Below the pieces are notes generated by a model, which ran no database searches, was not told the DNA's origin, and saw only the letters and a program-made list of their open reading frames with translations. A program made the translations under genes and the position numbers. Below, piece after piece: positions 55,124-64,000 of a stretch of DNA of 64,000 nt (position 1 is the first letter of the stretch; each line of letters begins with the position of its first letter). The stretch spans positions 313,272 to 377,271 of the forward strand of contig NW_005178942.1 in the NCBI RefSeq assembly GCF_000350225.1, read 5' to 3'. The DNA is from Chondrus crispus (lineage: Eukaryota; Rhodophyta; Florideophyceae; Gigartinales; Gigartinaceae).

Positions 55124-55767
55124 CTACTTGTGTGAGGCTTTCCAACTAGTCACGCACTTCATCAACATGCTGTACGTAATAATTGGCTGAAGTGCTCTTC
55201 CGTTCAACTGTACATATGTGAACACTAATATTCTTCCCGTCAGCATTGCCATGTATTTATTTAAACATGTCTTCATCGGTTCGGTCGTCACCAATAGAAC
55301 AAACCCAGTCCGGCGTCTCACCCTCGACATCGAAGCGTCTCAACACTTCAGCCACTGCTGCTCCTTTGTGCACCCCTCGCGGTGGAACGTAAAGGAGTTT
55401 TTGCCCCTTCAAGACCTCCATCGGACTGCCGTGTAGCACGTTCTCGAGCGCATGCCGAGCATCATGTGCTCGACTGACTGCGAGATTGCATATAGCTGGC
55501 ATCTCTGAAATGCCAGCTATATGCAATCTCCTTCTGCGACAAGAAGGTGGTAGGTGTGCTGTCCTCAATTCGTTTCAACAACAGACCGGCCAATTCAAGC
55601 GCGTCCCTTATTGCAATGAGATCGTGGGGGCTTAATGAGTCATCCCAAGTTTTGTCGCGTTTCTCGACTAGAGTATTTCCGGTTGTTTCGAACGCCTCTT
55701 CGTCTCTACACTCTAGCAATCCACTCATTCTACGGCCCCAAACCTCTCCCGTAAAAGGTCTGACCAT
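55124..55767 (-). pseudogene. Trehalose-6-phosphate synthase/phosphatase C-terminal fragment (right copy)
   Basis: The minus strand reads SQKEIAYSWHFRDASYMQS, then in a shifted frame DARHALENVLHGSPMEVLKG, PRGVHKGAAVAEVLRRFDV and GDDRTDEDMF with the complete aspartate-rich motif, then a stop after MFK and STSANYYVQHVDEVRD. It extends further 5' than the left copy, toward 55767. The WHFRDA motif sits inside a perfect 21-bp hairpin. Confidence 0.78.
55482..55530. repeat. Perfect 21-bp hairpin in the trehalose phosphatase remnant
   Basis: The stem runs 55482-55502 and 55510-55530 with a 7-base loop (CTCTGAA). The left duplicate (42217-42267) has the same but imperfect pairing, because the coding sequence here is naturally near-palindromic. 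Confidence 0.85.
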
Positions 55768-55903
55768 CGCGCAGAAAACTTTGAGGTTTGGGTCATCACG
55801 CCGTAACTAGACTGCATGCGGCGAAGACTACAGTAAGCTAAGCATTTAAACAATTTTAGGTTATCAATCAACTGCTCGGTGTTTAAATAATTTAGCCTTA
55901 TTT

Positions 55904-57415
55904 TTGGGACAAATGCCCCCCTCAGAAATCTTTTTATTCCGGAAAAGTCCTTTTAAGAGCCAACTGCTGTTGAAGACCTCTTTGATCGACCTCCTCAGGC
56001 CTATGGAGGACACATTTGGAGGGAATATCATGTGCATTATGTTTACAACAGCGCTGATAAATTGCCCAATGAGAGTTCTTAGTCAGAGAAAGGAAGCGAA
56101 GGTATCTTTTGAAGGTGGGAGTCGTGACTCACAATCTGAGAAGCTTCGCTTGGACGTCAATAGTTCCGAAGTGTTGGGGTTCGGACCTTTACTTGTCGAG
56201 GTCCTTTTGTGGAAAAGGGACCCAAGCGAGGAGAAAACCGAGGAGCTGCTGGGAACGAAGCAAGCTCGTCAGTATCAGGTCCTGCGAAGGGCTTGGGGAA
56301 AGAGCTTGATTGCAAATGCAATGAACAACCCGAGTATTGGGACGAAGTCACTCGAAATGGTACATCCGAACATCCGCGGGAAGCTGAAGACCGCTGAGAA
56401 ACCTTTTTGGCTGAGGCCGGCCTACATAAGAATAATCACAGTCGAGTCTTTCTTCGAAGAAGAATTTGCTTCAACGGCCATCAAGAAGGCCCGGCGTGTG
56501 GCTCGGCGTCGAAGCGATAAGATGGGGGAAGATGAGCCAATTGGATTCATCAAGGACGAAGACATTAGGGTTGAGATCGTTCGCCGCGTTTTCGAGATGG
56601 GTAATCAGTTTCTGAACAAGTCCAGGAAGCTTGGGCGGAAGTCCTTCTTTCAAAACTTCTCATATGTTTTCCAAAATGAAGTGGGAGTCTCATTCTAGTA
56701 TGAGAATCCGCCCCGCCCGCACATGAACCTCCAAGATCTCCCAGACGGAACCTGTCGTACTGCCATGAAGTTGGTCGCTGGGGGGAACCCCATGAATGGG
56801 ATGGCGTGGAAGAAGCTGCTTTCTGAAAGTGAACCCTTCATATTCATCGCTACGTATGATGTTGAGACGAAAGACAAGGATGGAAGGAAGGAGCGTCGAG
56901 AAATTGTTATCCAACTCAATGCCATGCACGTCGCCTTGAAGTTCTTGGTTGCTTTTACCAGGTGCGGCAGTGATGAAGACCTGCATTCAATATCCAAGGA
57001 ATCCTTTCGTGTGATTTACATGACTGCTGTCCTGTTCCGGGAGGTCATGCTGATGAAGGTGATTGAGTCGAGGGGTACATTTTCTGGAAACGAGCAGATG
57101 TTGCATGAAGCGGATAGCCAGGATCAGCATATTGATTCACGGCGGTCGCGACTGAGATCACTCTATTCAGAACTTTTGACGGAAGGACAGGGAGAAAGCA
57201 GGGGTGAGCTTCCACAGCAACTCTCCAGTATTTTGAAGGAGAAGCTGGTGATGTCCGTGGATATGTATAACTCCGTACACGATCCCCCGGTCCGATCAGG
57301 TTCACATCACAAGGATAATGATGATCTGAGCGTGGTGGACGGTGACGATGAAATCCAGACGAATCAAGTCGAAGACGATGACGATGTATTCATAAGCCAA
57401 GACTTCGATTTATAG
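55904..57415 (+). pseudogene. Unknown protein with one in-frame stop; related to 60967-61450
   Basis: One frame of ~500 codons split by TAG at 56696-56698. The N-terminal part is charged and helical (RQYQVLRRAWGKSLIANAMNN, PYIRIITVESFFEEEF). The second part has MHVALKFLVAFTRCG and ESFRVIYMTAVLFREVMLMKVI, matching ARVAVNFFVALTRGRG and GSLRAVYRTDLLFRWFVRDII at 61200-61360. The C-terminus is acidic (DDDDVFISQDFDL). Composition is gene-like and codon use is not biased. I do not recognise the family. Confidence 0.5.
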
Positions 57416-57493
57416 GGGGTCGTATTTCATGTGATTGTGATACTTCTTAGTTCATCGAAGTGATAAATGAGTAAAGCGGGAGACTACTGTAGC

Positions 57494-57610
57494 ATGAATG
57501 AATTGAGTTTACTTAAAGAGGTCCAGAACTTTGGCAACATTGATGAATTGCTTCACATGCGCAGAGCCTTTGATAGAGAGGAAAGAGATGTGCACTTGAA
57601 GTACTCCTAG
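57494..57610 (+). CDS. Small 38-codon ORF
   Basis: MNELSLLKEVQNFGNIDELL... ends at TAG 57608-57610. Helical in character, with no other support. Confidence 0.15.
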   Translation: MNELSLLKEVQNFGNIDELLHMRRAFDREERDVHLKYS

Positions 57611-57624
57611 TACGTCGCTGCGAT

Positions 57625-58242
57625 TTACATCAGCAAATATAGATTGACAAGGACTGGATTGAAGATTCCATCGCAGGTAGAACGCTTCCGTTCGGATGGT
57701 CCGCTGACCGCGTTTTCAGCACCCATTACCTTGGAAATGCATTCTTGGAAGTAGAGCTCAGATAGTCTTATGGCTTCCAGTGGATGGGAGTAGGTCTTCT
57801 TTATGGAATCCCAAGTGCAATCCCGACGAAATACAACGTGCCGTTGTTCATCCTCGTCATCTATAATAACAGCAAACGAATCTCCAATTGGCAGATAGCA
57901 CTGGTCAGAAAGATATTTGGTGTTGGGACCGGCCATACAGCCTATCACTATAGCAGACACGCAATTGTCGGTACCTTTTTCCAGCCTCTTTGCGATGATC
58001 AGGTCTCTGACAACTTGCGGTGATGCTGGTCCGAGTGCTTCTGACAGGTCTAAGAAGCTCCTGAAGTATATACTCGTCTCCTTCACAACTGATTTCCTGC
58101 ACATATAATCTTCCGGAAGAATAGAAACCTTTGTTCGTAGCTGAGTTTTGACTCTTTCGGATATGGAATCAAACTGGAGCAATGTGCAGTCTGCTCGCGC
58201 CTTAAATGAGTCTTGCACGAACCATTTCGTCCCACGAGTCAT
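57625..58242 (-). CDS. Unknown protein, 205 residues, probably 3' part of a broken gene
   Basis: Starts at ATG 58242 (MTRGTKWFVQDSF). It reads as soluble mixed alpha/beta protein (LSEALGPASPQVVRDLIIAKRLEK, SAIVIGCMAGPNTKYLS, YLPIGDSFAVIIDDEDEQ). No family is recognised. The frame at 58402-58875 lies just upstream on the same strand and may be its N-terminal part. Confidence 0.4.
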   Translation of the reverse strand: MTRGTKWFVQDSFKARADCTLLQFDSISERVKTQLRTKVSILPEDYMCRKSVVKETSIYFRSFLDLSEALGPASPQVVRDLIIAKRLEKGTDNCVSAIVIGCMAGPNTKYLSDQCYLPIGDSFAVIIDDEDEQRHVVFRRDCTWDSIKKTYSHPLEAIRLSELYFQECISKVMGAENAVSGPSERKRSTCDGIFNPVLVNLYLLM

Positions 58243-58401
58243 TTCACCCGGGGTAGGACGTGTCGGCGTCTTGACTAACCATGCTCTAGACGCAACGAAA
58301 TAAACTTAAGAGGAATATTGGAGCCCCCAGCAGAAGTGAGGAGCGGGTTCTGAGTCCATAGCGCAGTCGTAATAAAGGATTGCTCTGCTTTTACTACTTC
58401 C

Positions 58402-58875
58402 TCATGACACTGAAGGCATCTGAAAAGGGGCATTTAGCTCGCCTGTATTTTTGATTGTCTTCTGGTCAAGTGACACATTCGTCGTATGGTTGAGCTTCCT
58501 GCATTTTTCTACCATGGCACTACCTGGAGCATAGTCGATATCATCTACATCCATCGCTCCGCTTGCCATGCCTGAGCTTGCGGTGATATCCGATCGCACG
58601 GATGTATCTTTGAGTCTCCAGCTAAACTTTTGTCCATCTTGTACAAACTCGTTTCCCTCTTTGAAAGTCACCTTGCTTTTACATGCCCTGAATCTAAACG
58701 CAGCCTTGTATTGAATAGTCCCCTTGAGCACCTCTCCACGATCTTCATGAAGCTAGTTGAGACTAATAGCTGTTGCTGGGAACCATGCCTTACTTTCTTC
58801 TTCATTCTCCAAAGTATAGTAGACCTCTATATCACTCCCGAATTGGAGGCCATTGAAAATATCTGATACCATTTT
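58402..58875 (-). pseudogene. Tudor/Agenet-like fragment
   Basis: The minus-strand frame reads FGSDIEVYYTLENEEESKAWFPATAIS, a TAG stop, then GTIQYKAAFRFRACKSKVTFKEGNEFVQDG and ends near 58402. A charged strand followed by W-F/Y-P-A-T-V/I-x is typical of Tudor/Agenet barrels in chromatin proteins. The match is short, so the call is weak. Confidence 0.35.
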
Positions 58876-58879
58876 CAAC

Positions 58880-60359
58880 CCGTGGCTGGTATCGTCCTTT
58901 GTTCATTCCCTTGGACAATGATACCTGAGAAACCTTTGTTTGAAATATATACCGAAGACTAAAGAGTTGAGGTAACCATTCGAACAGTGTCAGTATATAC
59001 ATATATATATCATTAATGTGAAATCACCATTTTTGTAACGGTCACATTTATGGATCACAGCTCTGCTCAGAGTCTAATTCCCATGGGACTTACACGTGCA
59101 CGTTTCCAGTAGGGCATGGGCTACAAATATACCTACATCGTCCAGTCCAGAATGCTTTGCCAGTCAGTCATGTGTCATTGAATGACTGTTCTTTTAATCA
59201 CAGTTTCCACAGTCCGGAATGCTTTGACAGTAACTCAGGTGTCATTGAATGACTGTTCTTTTAATTGCAGTTGCCACAGTCCGGAAGGCTTTGACTGTAA
59301 CTCATGTGTCATTGAATGACTGTTCTTTTAATCATAGTTGCCACACTGGTAAGTGCAACAGGCCTATGGTAAAATGACCCCCAACGCTCCCCCCCTTTAT
59401 AAATGAAATAGGAGAAAGCGCGTGGGTCCCAGGACAGAGACTCCAACATGAACAATCCAATTGGACCCGTATCCGCGTTTCGCGTTGCAATCCCACCAAT
59501 TGATCCTAAGCTACTTAGTGTTACCGTTACTTTAAGCTTTTCACTGATGTAGAAAGGAGTGACTATCTATCTGAGTAAACGTAGTCGTTTTTGGAGACTC
59601 CTTTATATATCAGTGAGCAGTTCTGGATTGGTGACTGAGGCGATGTGGATGTATTCATTCCCTTACCTCTTCTATCTCCCCTGGACAATATCTAAAGGGA
59701 AATAAGCCAGTTGTTCCTCTTCAAGAGGGGTGTGAAGCTGCTTTATGCTCTATAGACATATTATTATTGAAAAAGAGGGCAAAACCAGCGCAGAAATTCC
59801 TTTAGCGGTTCGAGTGAAGCTTTACTTCGTGGCATATGTGTATGTGTACGCACGAGTACAAGGTGGTCTACTACAAAATCTCATATTGGAAGTGGATTAA
59901 TCAAGGATACAAGATGATTTACTTGTGCAATGAAGATAGAAGTGTCACCACAGAGGGATGAGGACACTGTTCTCGCTATTGGAAGTATGAACTACCCAGT
60001 ACTTATGCTTGGATGTCGTCCTCCTCAGTACCCTTCACCTATGAATCACTGTCGCCACTAGAATCACTTGAGTGGTAATCAGAAGAAGAGCTCGAGACCG
60101 AATTCTCCTTCGGAGGCTCCGAGTTACCGTGCGGGCCAGTCTGCGGAGAGATGCTCTCCGCGGAGAACCCGTCTTGAAAGTGAGGGGTAAAGGACGGATT
60201 CCTGTGAACTGAATCAAGCAGCTTCTGACATCTAGGAACGAAGTATAGATGATAGCGAACCACGTGACCATCCTTCTTTGCAGATCCAAGTCCAATCTGA
60301 GACGTCGCACCGGGTGATATGCTATCCTCCTACCAAGCACCAGATATGCACTTCGACTC
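58880..60359. other. AT-rich intergenic stretch
   Basis: No gene is recognised apart from the tandem repeats at 59145-59345. A minus-strand frame ending at 60039 has a Ser/Asp-rich tail (SVSSSSSDYHSSDSSGDSDS) but no start. Confidence 0.4.
59145..59345. repeat. Three tandem 67-bp repeats
   Basis: Units begin at 59145, 59212 and 59279 (GTCC(A/G)GAA(T/G)GCTTTG...) and differ at a few bases. Each contains the palindrome GTCATT-G-AATGAC followed by TGTTCTTTTAAT. Confidence 0.92.
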
Positions 60360-60386
60360 GTGGACCGTGAAAAGGGCTCTTCGGAG

Positions 60387-60761
60387 ATGACTGTTCCGAA
60401 GTCTGGGGGTCGCTTCTTGCTGACGGGGAAAGGTTGTCCTCGTCAGTCCCTCCATACAGACTTTGGCGTTGGAAAATGTAAGAATGGAAACCTGGAATAC
60501 GCAAGGAATCCTGGATACTTCTTTATTTGTTCTGGTGAAAATGGATTCCCCCTTTGGGTTTGTCAGTTCTCTCATCACTTCACCGTGAAGGATTCAATAG
60601 CCCAGAGACACGTTTCCATGGGTGTGCAGGTGAAGAAGGTCCACGTTCCACCGAACTCTGTCTTCATTGGAAGAGGAGATCTCTCACATTCTGGTACGAA
60701 TGTCATCGAACTCCCCGAAGTCATCTTCCCTTGCCATATCACTTTCGACAGCGGGCGTTAA
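60387..60761 (+). CDS. Unknown protein, possibly cupin or 2OG-Fe(II) oxygenase-like
   Basis: 124 residues from ATG 60387. HTDFGVGKC (HxD), GYFFICSGENGFPLWVC, VHVPPNSVFIGRGDLSHSGTN and a final PCHITF give a beta-rich pattern with HxD and a later His in G-D-L-x-H-x-G. That is the metal-site layout of 2-oxoglutarate/Fe(II) oxygenases. The frame is short for a full enzyme, so it may be a fragment. The family call is a guess from spacing. Confidence 0.35.
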   Translation: MTVPKSGGRFLLTGKGCPRQSLHTDFGVGKCKNGNLEYARNPGYFFICSGENGFPLWVCQFSHHFTVKDSIAQRHVSMGVQVKKVHVPPNSVFIGRGDLSHSGTNVIELPEVIFPCHITFDSGR

Positions 60762-60966
60762 AGCCGGTATCCTCAGTTCCTCTTCCTTCTCTTCAAAGGC
60801 AGTCACTGCAAAGGCACTAAATGCCAGATCAATAATATTCAGTGTTCCAGATAATCAAATTTTGTGAATTGATAAATATGTATAAAACAGCAATGCAACC
60901 AGTCACGCAAGCCGAAAAAATTGTAAAAGGTAGTAAATGTACAAACCAAAAGTAGTAGGGTCGATC

Positions 60967-61450
60967 ATGTCTGTTAAAGGTCGTTACCGTCCGGAGCACC
61001 CGTTCAATTTCCGTTACCATGTGTCATCTGCCGTGACATCCGATGCCGCTAACGCAAGTGTTTTGAACTAGCAAGCTCTGAAAGAAACGATTTCTTGTCG
61101 GCTGGAACTTGACGTTCTGGTCGATTACTACGTGACTGTCGGAGATGGTTTGCTGAAGAACGGGATACAAAAGAGGAGGTTTAAGCCTGCGGAACGCAAG
61201 CAGATGTACCGTACAATCAATCTTGCACGTGTTGCTGTCAACTTTTTCGTTGCACTAACTCGAGGGAGAGGAATTACTGAGTTCCTTGGGAGCCACTCTG
61301 GGTCGTTACGAGCCGTTTACAGGACTGATTTGCTCTTTCGATGGTTCGTTCGTGACATTATCAATGGCAGTCGTCATTACGATATGCCATCCACGTTGAC
61401 AGGGGAGATGCATTCCATACCGACCGGAAACGCCTTCACCGCCACTCGCT
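60967..61450 (+). pseudogene. Relative of the 55904-57415 protein, cut off by a gypsy element
   Basis: From ATG 60967 (MSVKGRYRPEHPFNFRYHV), with an in-frame TAG at about 61069, the frame continues with LDVLVDYYVTVGDGLLKNG, ARVAVNFFVALTRGRG and LRAVYRTDLLFRWFVRDIING. The last two blocks align with 56930-57060. Near 61440 it gives way to a gypsy gag in another frame, so its C-terminus has been replaced. Confidence 0.5.
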
Positions 61451-63090
61451 GTGACGCCCTTCGGTTATTTAGGACCTCTTGAGCATGGGATCGAGCCCAC
61501 GAAGACCTTACTTCAAGAGTTCAGCCACGTTGTCGACTATCGACTCTATCGTCTCGGCGATACTTCTATTCTCGTCTCGGAGAACGATGCCGGACGAATT
61601 GGCAAATACGTGAAGCGCTGCCAAGGCATACGGCCTACGATGAAGACCATCGATAGCTCCTCCCCGAAAACGCTGCTGTCCTTTCTCAAAGACATCAGCA
61701 TCACCTTTAACGCACAGCGCCTCAACGAGGGCGTAGCTGTACGAGTCATCGCTCATTTCTTGGAGCGTGACGCGGAACGCCTGTACACTTCTTACACGAT
61801 GAAGGCGTTACGATCCGGTTCGCTAGGAAGCGCTGGGTCAATTTCGTGGCCCGGGTTGGTGAACCTGCTGATCCGCCGCTATCTTACGGACGACGTTCTC
61901 AACGATGCCTACGAGAAGGTCGCTACGATTCGTCAACTTCCGCATGAAAACGAAAACGTGTACGCAGATCGACTCGAAGATCTCTCGTACTCCTGTACCG
62001 TCGTGTTCTCTGACGCCGCGCTGGTGAACTACTTCATCCGCGGATTGGCTGTCGAAACGAGAGATGTAGTAACCGAGACTGTTTATTGCATTCCGTTTGG
62101 CGAACGAAACGACCTTGCCGCTGTTCGCCGCATCGCGCTCGCGGAGGGTAATACCTACCGAGCCCGTTCGGGAAAAGCTTTACCCGACATCGGAGCGAAC
62201 GGGCAACGGACGCTTTGAGTACGCCCACCGAGGGCGCCTTCATCTTCTGGCTCGACGTTGTATCTCACAGGACACGAAGCCCCAAGCAATCTCGTGGCTG
62301 GGAATGATGGCTTACTCGATGCGCCACCGGGCGCACAATTTGATCCCGTATTAATCATGCCCGGACGAGCTGTCGCTGAATGGACAAGTTCCGATACGTT
62401 TAACACCGCCAGGTCGGCGGAAGATCCGACAAGCACAACGGAAGTGGATATCACGAAGCGCATCGAGCGTTTATTCCTTCTCACGTTCCCGCTCTAACGG
62501 AGGAACAGATGAGGCTGGCACAGTCGATCGTGCCGCCCAATTCCCCGTACCATCGTTACTGCCTCTGCCACATCGTGGGGCACACCCTCTACACGTGCCC
62601 CTTTCTGACGAAAGAGCAGCAACTCTGCTCCGCATACCGTAACTACGAGTATCAGCTGGAGACGAGGCCTCATATGCGGAATTTGCTCAGGCAGCTCCCA
62701 GACGACCGCTTTCGTCAAGCGGGTAACAGAGGTCGTCAGCGACAAGTTGATTTCCGTGAACCAAGCGAGACAGTCCTCCGAAGACCCGATCAAGGCTATC
62801 GTTCGTCCGATACGAATTACCCCCGTCGTGGTGGGCAAACAATTCGTGAAGTTCGTCGTCCTACGCAGAACGACGTGCAAGGAGCAATGATGTACTTGCG
62901 CGATCTCGTCACCTCTGGCTTTGCGACACGCGCGGATGAAGAACCGGTAATGCTCGTGCCAGCCGACGTGGCGCGTTTACTCGGAGAGCGGCTCGACACT
63001 GCACCAGCGGAACAAGAGAATCCCCCGAAAAGGAATACCTCAAGTCGCCCAGATACCTCCGATGAGAGTAGTTCTTCGGGAAAAGAGTAA
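61451..63090 (+). pseudogene. gag: gag of the third gypsy-type element
   Basis: 61451-62218 encodes the capsid part (PKTLLSFLKDISITFNAQRL, VNLLIRRYLTDDVLNDAYEK, NYFIRGLAVETRDVVTETVY). After a frameshift, 62258-62497 encodes a linker. After another, 62509-63090 contains the knuckle-like CLCHIVGHTLYTC. That knuckle has C-x-C, one residue short of the usual C-x2-C, so zinc binding may be impaired. An Arg-rich region follows. Confidence 0.7.
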
Positions 63091-63092
63091 AG

Positions 63093-63836
63093 GTGGTCTC
63101 GTTTGCAACGTTGCAAGATTCGCCTGTTTCCTTATCTCCAAACGTGCACCAAGACGACGGGAAGCGCAAAAAGCCCGACGAGCAGAGAGGCAAAGCCATT
63201 CAGAGTTCCTGTGATATCAACCCTGATAACTCTGCGCCGCTAGCCGCCGTGCAACCTGACGAGGGGTACCTCGTGACCGATGGAACTCCGCGACCTGGCG
63301 AACCAGGTCCCTGCAAAGATTGCGCGGGGGCGCAAACGGATTCTGTCATGGAAAAACAATCTCGACCGAGATCGACAGTGGCAAGGCGCCGAGAGAAAAG
63401 AAAAACGAGACGAAAACGTCCTCGCCCAGGTGATTACCTCGCTAAGGCGGATCTCCGAGTCGTACACGGGGTGGTGTGCTTGCTTTCCTCGAAGCTGTAT
63501 ACCGTCTACGGTTCGATTGGTACTGCCACCAACGCCTTAAAGCCGTATCGAATGGCGATTGATACCTGTTCAGGATACAATCTCGTGCGTAGGGACTGTC
63601 TCCCTCTGAACTGGAGAACGTATCAAATACCGAACGGCTCGTTGCCAAGATTGGCAGGAGCGGATTCAAGCCCGCTGAAGTTTACCTCAGTCGTCCGTCT
63701 CGCTGTACGACTCGGTAACGTCACGTCTCGACTACCCTTCGTGGTAGCCGATTCTCTCGCTGTAGAAGTCCTTCTAGGGACGTCTTTCATTGACGCGCAC
63801 GTCAAACGAATTGACATCGGCAAGCAATGCCTTTAA
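63093..63836 (+). CDS. pol: Protease of the third gypsy-type element, altered active site
   Basis: A frame of 247 codons with a basic linker (RRREKRKTRRKRPRPG), then MAIDTCSGYNLVRRDCLPLNW and VADSLAVEVLLGTSFIDAHV. The second element has DTGSGHNVI at the matching position; here the invariant Gly of the D-T/S-G triad is Cys. ILGT/LLGTSF strands are kept. The frame is open but the enzyme is probably inactive. Confidence 0.65.
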   Translation: MVSFATLQDSPVSLSPNVHQDDGKRKKPDEQRGKAIQSSCDINPDNSAPLAAVQPDEGYLVTDGTPRPGEPGPCKDCAGAQTDSVMEKQSRPRSTVARRREKRKTRRKRPRPGDYLAKADLRVVHGVVCLLSSKLYTVYGSIGTATNALKPYRMAIDTCSGYNLVRRDCLPLNWRTYQIPNGSLPRLAGADSSPLKFTSVVRLAVRLGNVTSRLPFVVADSLAVEVLLGTSFIDAHVKRIDIGKQCL

Positions 63837-64000
63837 TTACGTCGTGGACGCGGCTTCGCCATTATAGACGCAAAAGGCGTCGCTTCTACTCATGGCGACA
63901 CGAGTACCAAGCCATCGCGACGTACACGGAACGACAACGGTCGTGAAACTGACGCCCAACCCATCCGTCTGGCCAAATAGATTTCGATCCCGGCTATGTC

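Larger units (their letters stand above)
54130..55570 (-). repeat. Right arm of the ~1.5 kb inverted duplication
   Basis: Reverse complement of 42150-43660. It carries a better preserved trehalose phosphatase piece and a U1-70K piece. A short triplicated ACCAGCGCGCGGC sits at its inner edge (54120-54160). Confidence 0.8.
61440..64000 (+). mobile_element. Third gypsy-type element, 5'-truncated, running off the window
   Basis: gag and protease are present in order with the same block structure as 32641-36054. No 5' LTR is seen. At about 63920-63990 the start of pol appears (PIRLAK..ISIPAMS). The element continues beyond 64000. Confidence 0.75.

Overview
The window is eukaryotic nuclear DNA dominated by transposable elements and broken genes. 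Evidence: Ty3/gypsy retrotransposons with LTRs, Tc1/mariner and PIF/Harbinger DNA transposons, fragments of a U1-70K splicing factor, trehalose-6-phosphate synthase/phosphatase, a PTEN-C2 formin and a WD40 protein, and no operon-like layout. Long reading frames without obvious introns and a compact, repeat-packed structure would fit an intron-poor alga (a red alga is my best guess), but nothing here fixes the species.

Layout. 1-123 is the C-terminus of a truncated gene ending in a PIP-box-like motif. 270-1717 is a Tc1/mariner element with ~150 bp inverted repeats and TA flanks. 3002-3403 is an unclassified transposase-like fragment. 4049-24022 is a full Ty3/gypsy chromovirus-like element (581/580 bp LTRs, ACACC target duplication, gag-protease-RT-RNase H-integrase-chromodomain). 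A 9.08 kb DNA element (10770-19853) sits inside its integrase gene. 24895-25966 holds a degraded acidic ORF. 28616-31682 is a PIF/Harbinger element with a broken transposase and an intact Myb/SANT-like (DUF6818-type) gene. 31830-36054 is a gypsy gag/protease remnant. 38095-39345 carries two tandem copies, and 26150-26720 an inverted third copy, of a hairpin-rich repeat. 42150-43660 and 54130-55570 are arms of an inverted duplication of host DNA (TPS and U1-70K pieces). Between them lie a second divergent methyltransferase/transposase gene pair (45394-50719) and formin/WD40 remnants. 55904-61480 holds unfamiliar, partly broken genes, including two related proteins. 61440-64000 is a third gypsy gag/protease running off the end.

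The most interesting system is a two-gene, head-to-head cassette: an RNase H-fold transposase-like protein (DUF7869 type) paired with a ParB-like/N6-adenine-type DNA methyltransferase fusion. One copy is a well-bounded element with ~430 bp terminal inverted repeats. A diverged second pair has the same gene order, but its methyltransferase has lost the DPPY catalytic motif. This suggests a family of DNA transposons carrying their own adenine methyltransferase. The idea rests on sequence reading alone; no database search was possible.
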